From: Pseudohongiella spirulinae
GTDB lineage: Bacteria; Pseudomonadota; Gammaproteobacteria; Pseudomonadales; Pseudohongiellaceae
Direction: 5' to 3'
NCBI RefSeq assembly: GCF_001444425.1
Contig: NZ_CP013189.1
Span: 434,001 to 498,000 of the forward strand
DNA: 64,000 nt
Part shown: positions 25,758 through 36,232 of the stretch, piece by piece
Layout of the letters: every line of letters begins with the position of its first letter
Numbering within the stretch: position 1 is the first letter of the stretch
Notes under the pieces: model-generated
Database searches by the model: none
Told to the model about the DNA's origin: nothing
Seen by the model: only the letters and a program-made list of their open reading frames with translations
Made by a program: the position numbers and the translations under genes

Positions 25758-27172
25758 GCCGGGCGCTCCTCAGGCAGAAATATTACAAAGCAGGTTCCTT
25801 CCGCAGAGCTGCTGGCAAGTTCCAGTGTGCCGCCATGATCGGCAATGGCTGCCCGCGCGACTGCCAGGCCTAATCCGGTGCCCTGCCCGACCGGTTTGGT
25901 GGTGTAGAACGGATCAAACAAGTGCGCCTGTTCCGTCGGGTCAACGCCCTGACCGTCATCTTCTATTATGATCTGAGTGCCTGAATCACCCTGATGGGTA
26001 GTGCTCGCCCAACTGATCGCTACCCGTTTGCGACAGGCGTGCAGGGCATTGGCGATCAGGTTGGTCAGTGCCTGGTCAAAGCGCAGCGGATCAACATCAA
26101 TGCGCAGCGAGGGACCGTTGATATCCAGCGTAACGTCTTTGCGTGACTCGGGGTTGAGCTCGGCAAGAGCACGCTCGCTGGCCTGCTCCAGCAGCGATTC
26201 GAGATCCAGTTTGGCGCGGTGCAGGGGATTGTCTCTTCCGTAGTCAAGCAACTGCCGGATGATGACTGTCATGCGTTGGCTCTGTTCGCGTATCTGCCTG
26301 AGCAGCCGTGATGTTCGCGAATCAGCCGGCGTATCCCGCAGAGCCTGCTGCGCCTTGCCATCTAAGGTGGCCAGTGGGCTACCCAGTTCATGGGCGACAC
26401 CCGCAGCCAGGCGGCCAATGGTGGCCAGTTTTTCAGAGCGATCAATGCGATCCAGCATATTATTGATGCCCTGGGACAGTTCCCTGATTTCCTGCGGGCC
26501 ATCGGCACTCAGCCGGGCATGATTGCTGCTGTCTCTGATTCGCGCCATGCCATCGAGCATGCGCCTGACCGGCCTGCCAAGCGCAAAATGGTGACCGGCG
26601 ATGACCAGCACAATCAGCAGCAGACAAAGGGCGCCAAGTGCCAGCCAGGCGGTTTGTCGGACCATGGCAATATAATCACTGAAGTCACTGCCCCGGCGGG
26701 TGAGCTGCAGCAAGCCAGTAATACGCCCACCGGTATCCGTCAGTGGCACGAAATAGGAGAAAATCTCTTCATCGCCAGCCTGCGAGAACTCGCCAAGCTG
26801 ATCGCCCGACGCAGCCAGCGTGGCGGCCAGCTCATTTTCCACGCGCGCCGCCCGGCGTCCACTGCGGGCAATTTCTTCGCCATTGGCATCATACACATAG
26901 GCGCCGTAAACCACGTCAATGTTAAACGCCGAGTTCAGCGCCTGATTGATCGATCCGCTGCGATCGCGCTCCATGGCGTGGCTGAGCGGCAAGCGAATAG
27001 CATGCGCAATCAGCTCGATATCTTCCTGCATGCGCTGATTGACCTGCTGCTCCAGCAGTCGGAGCGACCACGAGCCGGCCAGCGCCACAACCAGAACAAC
27101 AGGTACCAGCACCCCAGCCAGCAAGGCCAGCCGCAAAGTAAAAGGCCGCTGCAGCGGCTTGGTGATATTCAT
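25754..27172 (-). CDS. Two-component sensor histidine kinase
   Basis: A 472-residue membrane sensor, partner of the downstream NtrC-family regulator. A first membrane helix lies at about 15-35 and a second at about 175-195. They flank a periplasmic sensing domain that contains VYGAYVYDANGEEIARSGRR. HAMP follows. The phospho-acceptor is H261 in AAGVAHELGSPLATL. The N-box is NLIANALHACRK, with G-boxes EDDGQGVDP and GQGTGLGLAVARA. The architecture resembles AtoS/ZraS-type kinases paired with sigma-54 activators. The gene is first in a two-gene operon. The palindromic repeats at 27220-27303 lie just upstream and divergent from hisB. The signal is not deducible. Confidence 0.92.
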   Translation of the reverse strand: MNITKPLQRPFTLRLALLAGVLVPVVLVVALAGSWSLRLLEQQVNQRMQEDIELIAHAIRLPLSHAMERDRSGSINQALNSAFNIDVVYGAYVYDANGEEIARSGRRAARVENELAATLAASGDQLGEFSQAGDEEIFSYFVPLTDTGGRITGLLQLTRRGSDFSDYIAMVRQTAWLALGALCLLLIVLVIAGHHFALGRPVRRMLDGMARIRDSSNHARLSADGPQEIRELSQGINNMLDRIDRSEKLATIGRLAAGVAHELGSPLATLDGKAQQALRDTPADSRTSRLLRQIREQSQRMTVIIRQLLDYGRDNPLHRAKLDLESLLEQASERALAELNPESRKDVTLDINGPSLRIDVDPLRFDQALTNLIANALHACRKRVAISWASTTHQGDSGTQIIIEDDGQGVDPTEQAHLFDPFYTTKPVGQGTGLGLAVARAAIADHGGTLELASSSAEGTCFVIFLPEERPA

Positions 27173-27219
27173 TCTTATTTACTCTAGCAGCATGAGGTGG
27201 AAGAATCCAATATGGCGCG

Positions 27220-27303
27220 GGGGACGGAGGCGGTCTACGTCCCCAAGCGTGGGGACGTAGACCGCCTCCGTCCCCCGCGCCACCTAGACCGCCTCCGTCC
27301 CCC
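27220..27303. repeat. Cluster of palindromic repeats between the kinase gene and hisB
   Basis: Two full units lie head to head at 27220-27244 and 27251-27275, separated by AAGCGT, so together they form a 25-bp inverted repeat with a 6-base loop. A third, partial unit follows (27284-27303), missing its GGGGACG arm. The pairing resembles the BIME arrangement of REP elements. No REP-associated transposase gene is in the window. Confidence 0.85.
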
Positions 27304-27313
27304 GGCGTATAAT
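27285..27313 (+). promoter_or_regulatory. Candidate hisB promoter with a repeat-derived -35 box
   Basis: TAGACC (27285-27290) and a perfect TATAAT (27308-27313) are 17 bases apart, 34 bases before the hisB ATG. The -35-like hexamer and most of the spacer belong to the truncated repeat unit, so the element appears to supply half of the promoter. This is inference from sequence. Confidence 0.55.
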
Positions 27314-27346
27314 GCCCACGCTAATCTGACTTATCAGGAATATCTA

Positions 27347-27952
27347 ATGTCATCACCATCTTCTGCCGGCCGCCAGGCCAGCGTAGAGCGCAATACCAAG
27401 GAAACCCAGATCCGGGCGTCCGTGAACCTTGATGGAACCGGCGAGCTGAAGTGCCAGACCGGTCTGCCGTTTCTGGACCACATGCTGGATCAGATTGCGC
27501 GCCACGGGCTGATTGATATGGATATTCATGCGGTGGGCGATCTGGAAATCGATGCCCACCATACCGTTGAAGATCTGGGCATTACCCTGGGCATGGCCTT
27601 TAACAAGGCGCTGGATCGCAAGGGCATCCGTCGTTATGGTCACGCTTACGTGCCACTGGACGAAGCTTTGTCGCGCGTTGTCATCGACTTCTCGGGCCGG
27701 CCTGGCCTGGAGTTTCATGTGCCGTTTACCCGCGCCTCGGTCGGTGGCTTTGATGTCGACCTTTTTTACGAGTTCTTCCAGGGGTTTGTGAACCACGCAC
27801 TGGTTACGCTGCACGTCGATAATCTGCGCGGCATGAATACCCACCACCAGATTGAAACCGTGTTCAAGGCCTTCGGCCGCGCTCTGCGTATGGCCATGGA
27901 AATCGACCCGCGCAGCGCGGACGTCGTGCCATCCACCAAAGGCTGCCTCTGA
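27347..27952 (+). CDS. hisB: Imidazoleglycerol-phosphate dehydratase
   Basis: Sixth step of histidine synthesis: dehydration of imidazoleglycerol phosphate to imidazoleacetol phosphate. A 201-residue monofunctional form without the N-terminal phosphatase of the E. coli enzyme. The metal-binding motifs are present: [28 protein letters not shown], and [29 protein letters not shown] chose ATG 27347, which has AGGAA upstream. Upstream codons in this frame run through the palindromic repeats and cannot be real coding sequence. First gene of hisBHAF. Confidence 0.95.
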   Translation: MSSPSSAGRQASVERNTKETQIRASVNLDGTGELKCQTGLPFLDHMLDQIARHGLIDMDIHAVGDLEIDAHHTVEDLGITLGMAFNKALDRKGIRRYGHAYVPLDEALSRVVIDFSGRPGLEFHVPFTRASVGGFDVDLFYEFFQGFVNHALVTLHVDNLRGMNTHHQIETVFKAFGRALRMAMEIDPRSADVVPSTKGCL

Positions 27953-27995
27953 TCTGTAGCAGTCGCGATAAGCTAATTTGCCGGAACCGTTTACC

Positions 27996-28649
27996 ATGAA
28001 CAAAGTCGCCGTCATCGACTACGGAATGGGCAATCTGCATTCTGTTGCCAAAGCTGTGGAAAGCCTCAGTAGCCAGGTCCGTGTCGACGTAACCAGCAAC
28101 GCGGCCGATATCCTGGCCGCTGATCGCATCATTTTTCCTGGCGTGGGTGCCATCCGTGATTGTATGGCGGAGATTCGCCGTCTGGGTGTGGATGACATCG
28201 TTAAACAGGCGTTGGCGCAGCGCAAACCGCTGCTGTCAATCTGTGTGGGCATGCAGGCCCTGATGGACAGCAGTGATGAAAATGGCAATGTGCCTTGCCT
28301 GGGGATCCTGCCAGGTGTGGTGACCCGGTTTGGCGGCGAAAGTGTGCTGCGTGACAGTGACGGTCAACGGCTTAAAGTGCCACACATGGGCTGGAATCGT
28401 GTGCATCAGACTGTAGGGCATCCGCTGTGGGCAGGCATCGACAACGGCAGCCGTTTCTATTTTGTGCACAGCTACTATGTGAAGCCTGCCACGCACGATC
28501 AGGTCGCAGGTGTCACAGAATATGGTCATGAGTTTGCAGCAGCCCTGTATCAGGACTCACTGTTTGCTGTGCAGTTTCACCCGGAGAAAAGTCAGCACAG
28601 CGGACTGCAACTGCTGAATAATTTTTTGAATTGGAATGGTGATATTTAA
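27996..28649 (+). CDS. hisH: Imidazole glycerol phosphate synthase, glutaminase subunit
   Basis: A 217-residue class I glutamine amidotransferase that feeds ammonia to HisF. The N-terminus [11 protein letters not shown] is typical. The nucleophile C83 is in LSICVGMQ, and the His-Glu pair is in [11 protein letters not shown] near the C-terminus. A longer reading from 27978 adds six residues without a ribosome site. The stop TAATG overlaps the hisA start by one base. Confidence 0.95.
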   Translation: MNKVAVIDYGMGNLHSVAKAVESLSSQVRVDVTSNAADILAADRIIFPGVGAIRDCMAEIRRLGVDDIVKQALAQRKPLLSICVGMQALMDSSDENGNVPCLGILPGVVTRFGGESVLRDSDGQRLKVPHMGWNRVHQTVGHPLWAGIDNGSRFYFVHSYYVKPATHDQVAGVTEYGHEFAAALYQDSLFAVQFHPEKSQHSGLQLLNNFLNWNGDI

Positions 28650-29392
28650 TGCTGGTTATACCCGCAATTGACTTGAAGGATGGGCAGTGTGTCCGCTTAC
28701 GCCAGGGTCGCATGGAAGACTCAACCGTTTTCTCGGACGACCCGGTGCAGACCGCCACTCACTGGAAAGAGCAAGGCGCACGCCGCCTGCATCTTGTTGA
28801 TCTGAACGGTGCTTTTGCCGGCGAGCCGGTTAATGGCGGTATCGTCAAGGAAATTGCTGCCGCACACCCGGATCTGCCGCTGCAGATTGGTGGTGGCATC
28901 AGGGACCTGGCGACCATCGAGTCTTATCTGAACGCCGGCGTGCAGTACGTCATCATCGGCACTCAGGCCGTCAAGCATCCGCCTTTTGTAGCTGAAGCCT
29001 GCAAGGCTTTCCCGGGCCACATTATTGTGGGGCTGGATGCCAAAGATGGCTGGGTGGCGACGCATGGCTGGGCTGAAGTGTCAGATGTTAATGTGGTCGA
29101 CCTGGCACAGCAATTTGCCGATGATGGCGTGGATTCCATTATCTACACCGATATCGCGCGCGACGGCATGATGCAGGGCGTCAATATTGAGGCGACCGTC
29201 CGTCTGGCCAGCTCATCCAGTATCCCGGTTATTGCCTCCGGCGGCGTCAGCCGCATGGAAGATATTGTAGAGCTGCTGAAAGTGGCCGACACAGAAACCG
29301 GCGGCGGCATCATGGGTGCCATTACCGGGCGCGCAATTTATGAAGGTGCGCTGGATCTGGCGGCGGCGCAGGCATACTGCGACCGATACTAA
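28649..29392 (+). CDS. hisA: ProFAR isomerase (phosphoribosylformimino-5-aminoimidazole carboxamide ribotide isomerase)
   Basis: A 247-residue TIM-barrel isomerase, fourth step of histidine synthesis. Motifs are [18 protein letters not shown] with the first catalytic aspartate, [17 protein letters not shown]-type phosphate loop ([12 protein letters not shown]), and [15 protein letters not shown] with the second catalytic aspartate. A phosphate-binding [12 protein letters not shown] follows. It starts within the hisH stop, indicating coupled translation. Confidence 0.96.
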   Translation: MLVIPAIDLKDGQCVRLRQGRMEDSTVFSDDPVQTATHWKEQGARRLHLVDLNGAFAGEPVNGGIVKEIAAAHPDLPLQIGGGIRDLATIESYLNAGVQYVIIGTQAVKHPPFVAEACKAFPGHIIVGLDAKDGWVATHGWAEVSDVNVVDLAQQFADDGVDSIIYTDIARDGMMQGVNIEATVRLASSSSIPVIASGGVSRMEDIVELLKVADTETGGGIMGAITGRAIYEGALDLAAAQAYCDRY

Positions 29393-29430
29393 TCACTCAG
29401 CAGCGGATCATTTTTTCAGAGAGTAATTGT

Positions 29431-30204
29431 ATGGCACTGGCAAAACGCATTATTCCCTGCCTGGACTGCGATAAAGGGCGAGTGGTCAAGGGCGTCAAAT
29501 TCGAAGACATCCGCGATGCCGGAGATCCTGTTGAGATCTCAAAGCGTTACAGCGATGCCGGTGCCGATGAAATTACCTTTCTGGATATTACCGCCTCCAG
29601 TGAAGGGCGCGAAACCACCGTGCATACCGTCAGTGATATCGCCAGTCAGGTGTTTATTCCGCTGACAGTCGGTGGTGGCATCCGGACCTTGCAGGATATC
29701 CGTACCATGCTGAACGCCGGTGCGGATAAAGTGTCCATCAATACAGCGGCTGTGCACAATCCTGAGTTTGTGCGTGAAGCGGCTGAAAAATTCGGTTCCC
29801 AATGTATTGTTGTGGCCGTGGATGCCAAAAAAGTGAGCGAGTCCGGTGAGCCGGATCGTTGGGAAATCTTCACGCATGGTGGTCGCAAACCGACCGGTCT
29901 GGAAGTGGTGAGCTGGGTGAAGCGCATGGTTGACTATGGTGCCGGTGAAATCCTGCTGACCAGCATGGATCGTGATGGCACCAAAATCGGTTTTGATCTG
30001 CAGTTGAACCGGGCTGTCAGCGATGCGGTTGATGTGCCGATTATCGCCTCCGGTGGAGTGGGCAACCTGCAGCATCTGGTAGACGGTGTGCAGAAAGGCG
30101 GTGCCGATGCCGTGCTTGCCGCCAGTATCTTTCACTTTGGAGAGTTTTCAATTCCGCAGGCCAAGCAATACATGGCCGATCACGGCATTGAAATGCGCCT
30201 CTAA
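29431..30204 (+). CDS. hisF: Imidazole glycerol phosphate synthase, cyclase subunit
   Basis: A 257-residue TIM-barrel cyclase that combines PRFAR with HisH-derived ammonia, giving imidazoleglycerol phosphate and [27 protein letters not shown] has the catalytic aspartate. [51 protein letters not shown] (second catalytic aspartate) and [12 protein letters not shown] follow. SD-like AGAGAG lies upstream. The his genes end here: its stop overlaps the convergent YibQ-like stop by 4 bases, so there is no room for a separate terminator. Confidence 0.96.
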   Translation: MALAKRIIPCLDCDKGRVVKGVKFEDIRDAGDPVEISKRYSDAGADEITFLDITASSEGRETTVHTVSDIASQVFIPLTVGGGIRTLQDIRTMLNAGADKVSINTAAVHNPEFVREAAEKFGSQCIVVAVDAKKVSESGEPDRWEIFTHGGRKPTGLEVVSWVKRMVDYGAGEILLTSMDRDGTKIGFDLQLNRAVSDAVDVPIIASGGVGNLQHLVDGVQKGGADAVLAASIFHFGEFSIPQAKQYMADHGIEMRL

Positions 30205-30941
30205 AGCAGCCTGGATACCGAAACCAGCCTGATGCCGCTCTCCTGCAAGCCCGGCAGGGCCTGCTCCAGATAGTCCAGCGTTTCTGCATAAGGGTGGCCA
30301 ATCGCCACTGCAAACCCTTGTCGCTGAGCCAGCGATACAGCCTGCTGAAAGGCCTGATCAATCGCTTCAGGTTCTCGAACATTATCAAGGAAGACATGGC
30401 GCCTTAGATTGGGAATGGCATTTTCCTGAGCTGTTTTACCGGCCACGCTGGCGCTGGTGGTCATGCTGTCGACAAAATACAGATCCTGCAATTTCAGTTC
30501 ACTCATTACCCACTGCATGGGTTCGGAGGCCGCCGTGAGTTCGCTGCCGGTATGATTGTTGATGCCACGAACATGCGGTATGTCATCGATGGCTTTGCGC
30601 AGTCGGCTAGTCAGCGTTTCCTGGTCCAGGTCCAGAGTCAGCCCGTCCGGTCCAAGGTCCATGCCTGACAGGTTGCTCATGGGCGCATGCAGCATGATTT
30701 CTTTGCCGGCTTCATGGCCTGCCTCGGCCAGGCGTTTACCGTGCGGCGTAAAAGGCAATACGGCCAGGGTGACCTCGCCTGGCAGCTGCACAGTGCGCAT
30801 ACCGGCCTCGAGATTATTACCGATGTCATCAATGATAATCACCAGCATGGCCGGATTGGGGCCAATCAGTGGCGCGTCCGCATGAGCAGGCCATGGCAGC
30901 AGCAAGACAAGCGCAATCAACAGCCGCACTTTTTCAGTCAC
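30201..30941 (-). CDS. Divergent polysaccharide deacetylase family protein (YibQ-like)
   Basis: A 246-residue periplasmic protein with a signal peptide ([15 protein letters not shown]). It resembles the E. coli YibQ/DUF610 family, a divergent polysaccharide deacetylase fold. Motifs are [12 protein letters not shown] (metal aspartates), [40 protein letters not shown] and [17 protein letters not shown]. The natural substrate is not known. It lies downstream of gpmI-envC-ctpA, matching the gpmI-envC-yibQ order in E. coli, and overlaps ctpA by 4 bases. Confidence 0.87.
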   Translation of the reverse strand: MTEKVRLLIALVLLLPWPAHADAPLIGPNPAMLVIIIDDIGNNLEAGMRTVQLPGEVTLAVLPFTPHGKRLAEAGHEAGKEIMLHAPMSNLSGMDLGPDGLTLDLDQETLTSRLRKAIDDIPHVRGINNHTGSELTAASEPMQWVMSELKLQDLYFVDSMTTSASVAGKTAQENAIPNLRRHVFLDNVREPEAIDQAFQQAVSLAQRQGFAVAIGHPYAETLDYLEQALPGLQESGIRLVSVSRLL

Positions 30942-32284
30942 TGTGCGTCAGCGCTGAGACGCTGGCGGCCACTCTGCATAATGTGCCAGCCTTTCAGCAG
31001 TGTCAGCGCCTCATTCAACTGGTAGTCGCTGACAACGACCTGTTCTGATGAGGTGACCGGGCGTGGGCCGGCGCGTGTGTCGTCCTCGCTGCCAGGCAGA
31101 TGGCCATCCAGATCGCGCTCAGAATACACGCCACGGCGATTCAGATTGCGGGTTACCAGGGCTTCGTCCACGGCAATATCCGGCACAATGCCTGACGCCT
31201 GAATGGATCGGCCAGAGGGGGTAAAGTATAGGGAGGTGGTCAGTTTCAGGGCGCGCTCATTATTCAAGGGCAGCACTGATTGTACCGACCCCTTGCCGAA
31301 GCTGCGTGTACCCATGATCACCGCGCGACCCTGATCCTGCAGAGCCCCGGCGACAATCTCGGCGGCAGAGGCGGTGCCGGTGTTGATCAGCACCACCAGC
31401 GGCACACCCAGGCTGGGATCGATTTCATCGGCGTAGAATTCTTCGTCGGACTCATCAAAACGGCCTTCTGTATACACAATGCGACCCTCAGTCAGAAATG
31501 CGTCGGCAACCTGAACTGAGGCCTGCAGCACACCGCCGGGATTGTTGCGCAGATCCAGTACCATGCCGCGCAGCGGCTCTTCGCTTTGTTGATGGATTTC
31601 CTGCAGCGTGCGGACAACTTCTGAGCCGGTATTGACGCGGAACTGGGCGATACGCAGGTAGACGTAGCCGGGCTCCAGCATGCGGTGACGGACACTCTGT
31701 ACGGCAATGATTTCACGGGTCAGGGTCAGGTCCAGCGGTTCGGTCTCGTTCTCCCGCATCAGGGTCAGATCAACGGTGGAGCCGGGTTCGCCGCGCAGCA
31801 GTTCAACAGCATCATTAACGATCATTTCGCGTACCGGGCGGCCATTGATTTCAATGATCAGATCGCCGGGCAGCACGCCGGCGCGGGCGGCGGGGGAGTC
31901 ATCCAGCGGGGTAATGACTTTGATGTAACCGTTCTCTTCGCCTACCTCGATGCCCAGGCCGCCAAACTGCCCTTCGGTATTCTCCTGCAGCGAATCGTAG
32001 TCATCGGCGCTCAGGTAGGCCGAGTGAGGATCCAAGCCGGCCAACATGCCGCGAATGGCGAGATCAATCAGGGACTTATCGTCAATATCCTGCACGTAGG
32101 CCGTGCGGATGGCTTCCAGCGCCTCGGCGAACAGGCGCACCTCGTCGATAGGCAGGGGGCGCGGTGCATCTTCTGGCTGTGCGTGAGCCGACAGACTCAG
32201 GCAGGCGGCTGTCAAGGCACCGGCCAGTGTGGTGCTGATAATGCGGATCGCTCTGTTCAGACGCGCGCTGCTTATTGATTTCAT
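30938..32284 (-). CDS. C-terminal processing peptidase (S41 family, CtpA/Prc-like)
   Basis: A 448-residue periplasmic serine protease of the S41 family, which trims proteins and peptidoglycan hydrolases in the envelope. A signal peptide (to about residue 36) precedes a PDZ domain (GLGIEVGEENGYIKVITPLDDSPAARAGVLPGDLIIEINGR). The catalytic serine-lysine dyad lies in TASAAEIVAGALQD and MGTRSFGKGSVQSVLPL. I chose ATG 32284 with GGAG upstream; an ATG at 32326 would extend it by 14 residues. Its place between envC and yibQ suggests a role in cell-wall remodelling at division. Confidence 0.92.
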   Translation of the reverse strand: MKSISSARLNRAIRIISTTLAGALTAACLSLSAHAQPEDAPRPLPIDEVRLFAEALEAIRTAYVQDIDDKSLIDLAIRGMLAGLDPHSAYLSADDYDSLQENTEGQFGGLGIEVGEENGYIKVITPLDDSPAARAGVLPGDLIIEINGRPVREMIVNDAVELLRGEPGSTVDLTLMRENETEPLDLTLTREIIAVQSVRHRMLEPGYVYLRIAQFRVNTGSEVVRTLQEIHQQSEEPLRGMVLDLRNNPGGVLQASVQVADAFLTEGRIVYTEGRFDESDEEFYADEIDPSLGVPLVVLINTGTASAAEIVAGALQDQGRAVIMGTRSFGKGSVQSVLPLNNERALKLTTSLYFTPSGRSIQASGIVPDIAVDEALVTRNLNRRGVYSERDLDGHLPGSEDDTRAGPRPVTSSEQVVVSDYQLNEALTLLKGWHIMQSGRQRLSADAQ

Positions 32285-32339
32285 GCCATCTCCAGACTTC
32301 ATTCGGTTTTTGCGGCTGCTTGCCACAGTTTAGCGTAGT

Positions 32340-33551
32340 TCACTCCAGCCAATCGACCGGATTGAGTGGCTGACTGTTACGTCGTAATTCAAAATACAGT
32401 CCCGGCTCGCCATTGCCGGCATCACTGCCGCTGAATCCGACCGGTTCGCTGCGATTCACCCAGTCGCCCTGCTGCTTGTCCAGGCTCTGCAAATGCGCAT
32501 ACAGTGTCAGATAAGTATTGCCGTGGTCGATAACCACCAGGTTGCCGGATCCGCGCATCCAGTCGGCAAAGACCACGCGGCCGGGGTGCACGGCACGTAC
32601 CGGGGTGTCTGGCCGGGCCGCAATAATAATGCCCTGGCGCCGCAGATTGCCGCCACCGTAACGGTCACCAAAGCGGGCCGCCAACTCGCCCTGCATGGGC
32701 CAGGGCATCAGGCTGCGCGACCCTTCAAAGGGCATCAGTTCATCCGGGTCAGGAATGTCCTCGATGATGCGATTGATTTCTTCGATGAGTGCCTGCAGAT
32801 CCTGACGGTCCTGCTCCAGTTGCTGCAATTCCTCGCCGCGCTCGGCGATGCGGGCATCCAGTTCGGCAATCAGATTGCGGCGCTGCTGCAGCTTATCCTG
32901 CAGCTCGACACGCTGTTGCTGGAGCTCTGCATTGCGCAGAGTCAGTGAGTCGCGCGTGCCGGCGATGTCGCTGGCATTCTGGTCAAGTTCGTGGACCAGC
33001 GCCTGCCATTGTTCTAGCTGTGTCAGCCGGTCAGCATTCAGTGCTTCAAAATACACCAGCATGCGTTGGGCGCGGGCCGGGTCCTGCTGGTTCAGAAGTA
33101 ATTTGAGCTGGCTGTGATTGCCGGCCAGATAGGTCGCCCGGATGATGCCGGCCATTTCTGCACGCTGACTGGCGCTCTGCCGCTGCAGTCGTTCGCGCTG
33201 TTGCTGCAGCCCGGCCAGGCTGGTGTCCAGCTCAGCAACCCTCAACTGGTTGTCGTTCATCGCCTGAGCGATGTCGGTTATGTCAGCGCTGAGCTGGTGC
33301 AGGGTTTGTTCTTCGGCTGAGCGCTGTCGGCGAGACTCAGTCAGCCAGCCGTTGATTTGATTGATGGCGGTTTCGACACGGCTGAGCCGAGCTTCGGCGG
33401 CATCAACATCGCTGTTGCCGGTTTGCGCCTGAACCGGCAGTATGAGCGCGCTCAGAGCCAGGCAGGCCAGTATCCGTGGCACTGCGCCGCAGATCATGGC
33501 AAGGCCTGATCGCGGGGCGAACGGGTAAGCTGACTGCCGGCGACCAATCAT
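32340..33551 (-). CDS. envC: Murein hydrolase activator EnvC
   Basis: A 403-residue periplasmic activator of the division amidases AmiA/AmiB. It has an N-terminal signal region (cleavage near PVQAQ), a long coiled coil (about 45-260), and a C-terminal LytM (M23) domain. The LytM domain is degenerate at the metal site: [17 protein letters not shown] and LYFELRR replace the HxxxD and HLHFE-type ligands. This is as in E. coli EnvC, which activates but does not cut. It overlaps gpmI by 4 bases, supporting the start. The canonical gpmI-envC order supports the call. Confidence 0.92.
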   Translation of the reverse strand: MIGRRQSAYPFAPRSGLAMICGAVPRILACLALSALILPVQAQTGNSDVDAAEARLSRVETAINQINGWLTESRRQRSAEEQTLHQLSADITDIAQAMNDNQLRVAELDTSLAGLQQQRERLQRQSASQRAEMAGIIRATYLAGNHSQLKLLLNQQDPARAQRMLVYFEALNADRLTQLEQWQALVHELDQNASDIAGTRDSLTLRNAELQQQRVELQDKLQQRRNLIAELDARIAERGEELQQLEQDRQDLQALIEEINRIIEDIPDPDELMPFEGSRSLMPWPMQGELAARFGDRYGGGNLRRQGIIIAARPDTPVRAVHPGRVVFADWMRGSGNLVVIDHGNTYLTLYAHLQSLDKQQGDWVNRSEPVGFSGSDAGNGEPGLYFELRRNSQPLNPVDWLE

Positions 33552-35104
33552 GGTGCCATTAATACATGGCCGGTCATCTCGGCCGGGACGTCCAGATCCA
33601 TCAGGCGCAGCATGGTCGGTGCGATGTCGGACAAGGCACCCTCTGTGGAGAAGTGCCAGGGGCGCGGTCCCACATAAACCAGCGGCACCGGGCCGCTGGT
33701 ATGCGAAGTAAGCGCTTGCCCCGATTCCGGATCCTGCATCTGTTCCACATTGCCGTGGTCAGCGGTGATCAGCATTTGACCGCCTGACTCGCGGATGGCC
33801 GCCTCCAGTCGTCCCAGGCAGATATCCAGGGTTTCGACGGCCTTTACCGCCGCCTCAAAACTGCCGGTATGCCCCACCATATCGCCGTTGGCGTAGTTGC
33901 AGATAATGGCGTCATAACGTCCGGAGCGGATAGCCTCGTCCAGCTTGTCCGTCACTTCCGGTGCGCTCATTTCCGGTTTCTCATCATAGGTGGCCACCTG
34001 CGGTGAGGGAATCAGCACGCGATCTTCGCCGGTAAAGGGTTCTTCCCGGCCGCCGCTGAAAAAGAAGGTCACATGAGCGTATTTCTCGGTCTCGGCGATG
34101 CGCAGTTGCGTGTGATCGTGTTTGGCCAGGTACTCGCCCAGGCTGTTGGTCATGGCCTGCGGCGGGTAGGCCACGGCAGCCAGTTTAGCGAGGTCAGCAG
34201 AATACTCGGTGAGCATGACAAAGGTGCTGAGTCTGGGGCGATTGTCCGTATTAAAGCCGTCAAACGCGGGATCCACAAAGGCATTGGTGAGCTGGCGGGC
34301 GCGGTCGGCGCGAAAGTTCATAAATACCACCGCATCACCATCATTGATGGACACCGGCGCTTCGCCCGGCGCGGCCACAGCGGTGGCTTTGACAAACTCA
34401 TCGTCTTCGCCACGCGAGTAGGCCGCATTCAATGCTTCTTCAACCGATCCGGCCTGATAAAGCGCCTTGCCCGCCAGAATCAGATCATACGCGGCCTGCA
34501 TGCGATCCCAGCGCTTGTCGCGGTCCATCGCGTAGTAGCGACCGATGACCGACACAATGCGGCCCAGCCCGGCTTCGCGCAGCACACTGTCGGTCTTCTG
34601 CAGGGAGGGCATGGCGCTGCGCGGTGGCATGTCGCGACCGTCCAGGAACGCGTGCACATAAATCCGCTTCACACCCTTCTGGCGAGCCAGTTCAATCATC
34701 GCCAGAATATGATCTTCGTGGCTGTGAATGCCGCCCGGAGAAAGCAGGCCCATGATATGCAGCGCTTTATCGGCGGTAGAGGCTTTTTCGGCGGCATCCG
34801 TCAGAGCGGCATTGTTGAAGAAATCACCATCGGCAATAGCCTTGTCGATCATGGTCAGACTTTGATACACAATGCGCCCGGCGCCAAGATTCATGTGACC
34901 GACTTCGGAGTTGCCCATTTGACCTTCCGGCAAACCGACCGCAATACCTGAGGTGGTGATCAGGGTATGCGGACAGGACTCCCACATGCGATCCCAGTTC
35001 GGGGTGTGTGCCGCGGCGATGGCGTTGGAGTCCGTTTCTTCCCGGTAACCCCAGCCATCCAGTATCAATAACAGGGTGGTTGGGCGTTTGCTGGTATTGG
35101 TCAT
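33548..35104 (-). CDS. gpmI: 2,3-bisphosphoglycerate-independent phosphoglycerate mutase
   Basis: A 518-residue manganese enzyme interconverting 3- and 2-phosphoglycerate in glycolysis. [21 protein letters not shown] has the first metal aspartate, and [14 protein letters not shown] carries the phosphoserine nucleophile. [33 protein letters not shown] and [11 protein letters not shown] supply further ligands. The length is standard. First gene of gpmI-envC-ctpA-yibQ, divergent from the rhodanese gene across a 118-base gap. Confidence 0.96.
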   Translation of the reverse strand: MTNTSKRPTTLLLILDGWGYREETDSNAIAAAHTPNWDRMWESCPHTLITTSGIAVGLPEGQMGNSEVGHMNLGAGRIVYQSLTMIDKAIADGDFFNNAALTDAAEKASTADKALHIMGLLSPGGIHSHEDHILAMIELARQKGVKRIYVHAFLDGRDMPPRSAMPSLQKTDSVLREAGLGRIVSVIGRYYAMDRDKRWDRMQAAYDLILAGKALYQAGSVEEALNAAYSRGEDDEFVKATAVAAPGEAPVSINDGDAVVFMNFRADRARQLTNAFVDPAFDGFNTDNRPRLSTFVMLTEYSADLAKLAAVAYPPQAMTNSLGEYLAKHDHTQLRIAETEKYAHVTFFFSGGREEPFTGEDRVLIPSPQVATYDEKPEMSAPEVTDKLDEAIRSGRYDAIICNYANGDMVGHTGSFEAAVKAVETLDICLGRLEAAIRESGGQMLITADHGNVEQMQDPESGQALTSHTSGPVPLVYVGPRPWHFSTEGALSDIAPTMLRLMDLDVPAEMTGHVLMAP

Positions 35105-35222
35105 GGTATCGGATCCTGAGAGGTCTGGCCTGAAAAAAGGCCTATAGTACCAATAGCGGGACGGCGCGTGTATACTTCGCAGCCTTGAAACAGCAAGACC
35201 GCAGCAGCGCAGGGCACATCAT

Positions 35223-35639
35223 ATGGCACAATTTATCGAGTTTGTGGGCAATCACTGGATTCTGACGGGTCTGTGGGTGGCGCTGTTGGCGGCGCTGCTG
35301 CTGCATCGCAGCAAAACCGGCAGCCGCGCGGTTGGCACTCAGGAAGCGGTCATGCTGATCAACCGAAAAGATGGTGTCGTGCTCGATATCCGTGATAAAA
35401 AGGAATACGAGGCCGGTCATATTGTTGATTCACTGCATATTCCGGCAGCCAAGCTGAAAGATCGCCTGGCTGAGCTGGAAAAATTCAAATCCCACCCCAT
35501 TATAGTGGTATGCAAGATCGGACAGCATTCTTCTGATAGTTGTAAGTTGCTGGCCAATGCCGGATTTGAGCAGGTTGTCAAGCTACGTGGCGGTATGGCG
35601 GAGTGGCGCGGTCAGAATCTGCCGGTAGTGCAGAAGTAG
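35223..35639 (+). CDS. Membrane-anchored rhodanese-like protein (YibN-like)
   Basis: A 138-residue protein with one N-terminal membrane segment (ILTGLWVALLAALLLH) and a single rhodanese domain. The domain runs from VMLINRKDGVVLDIRDKKEYEAGHIVDSLHIPA to active-site cysteine loop VVCKIGQHSSDS and LRGGMAEWRG. It matches E. coli YibN, which also lies divergent from gpmI and upstream of secB. The glutaredoxin gene grxC, usually between them, is absent here. Sulfur-transfer or chaperone-like roles have been proposed; nothing here decides between them. Confidence 0.88.
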   Translation: MAQFIEFVGNHWILTGLWVALLAALLLHRSKTGSRAVGTQEAVMLINRKDGVVLDIRDKKEYEAGHIVDSLHIPAAKLKDRLAELEKFKSHPIIVVCKIGQHSSDSCKLLANAGFEQVVKLRGGMAEWRGQNLPVVQK

Positions 35640-35692
35640 CGATTTTAATTAAATCTTCAATTCAATCAGACAGTAAGAGAGAACGTTAGATC

Positions 35693-36193
35693 ATGGCAGA
35701 GAACGAAAATAACCAGAACGGCAATGCACAGGCGGCTCAGCAAGACGGTCAGCAGCAGGGACCGATGTTTGCATTACAGCGCATTTACCTGAAAGACTGC
35801 TCCTTTGAGTCACCCAAGACGCCGGACGTCTTCCGTGGTCAGTGGGCGCCAAAAATCACTTTCAATCTGAATACCAGCAACAGCAAGATTGCTGACGGTG
35901 TGTACGATGTTATCCTGCGTTTGACCATCGAAGCCAAGCAGGAAGACAACGTGGCTTTCCTGGTTGAAGTGCAGCAGGCCGGTATTTTCACCTGCGACGG
36001 CTTCGGCGAAGCTGATCTGGAGCGTGTTCTGGCAACAGTCTGCCCTAACATCCTGTTCCCTTATGCGCGTGAAACCGTTGATGCGCTGGTTACCCGTGGC
36101 AGCTTCCCGGCCATCATGCTGGCGCCGGTCAACTTTGACGCTATCTACGCCCAGTCCAAGCAGCAACAGCAGGCCGAACAGCCCGCCAGCTGA
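35693..36193 (+). CDS. secB: Protein-export chaperone SecB
   Basis: A 166-residue cytosolic chaperone that keeps preproteins unfolded and delivers them to SecA. Recognisable segments are FALQRIYLKDCSFESPKTPDVFRGQWAPKI, VEVQQAGIFTCDGF, and CPNILFPYARETVDALVTRGSFPAIMLAPVNFDAIY. The Gln/Ala-rich tails at both ends are usual. It has AGAGAG upstream and is convergent with trmL, 39 bases away. Confidence 0.95.
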   Translation: MAENENNQNGNAQAAQQDGQQQGPMFALQRIYLKDCSFESPKTPDVFRGQWAPKITFNLNTSNSKIADGVYDVILRLTIEAKQEDNVAFLVEVQQAGIFTCDGFGEADLERVLATVCPNILFPYARETVDALVTRGSFPAIMLAPVNFDAIYAQSKQQQQAEQPAS

Positions 36194-36232
36194 TCTTCGC
36201 AAAAGCGCGAATGAGCGCTTTGCGCTCGGCAC

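Noticed and set aside
26390-27187. 265-residue plus-strand open frame opposite the sensor kinase
   Set aside because: The kinase frame has all its signature boxes. The antisense frame is rich in Arg, Gln and His without a domain.
29539-30135. 198-residue minus-strand open frame inside hisF
   Set aside because: It lies wholly opposite hisF, whose catalytic motifs are all present. The antisense protein has no recognisable domain, so it is a codon-bias shadow.
34073-34951. 292-residue plus-strand open frame inside gpmI
   Set aside because: It lies opposite gpmI and shows no family motif. Long antisense frames are expected in genes of this GC content.
36203-36222. Hairpin AAAGCGC/GCGCTTT between secB and trmL as a terminator
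   Set aside because: The stem is short and no T-run follows on either strand.
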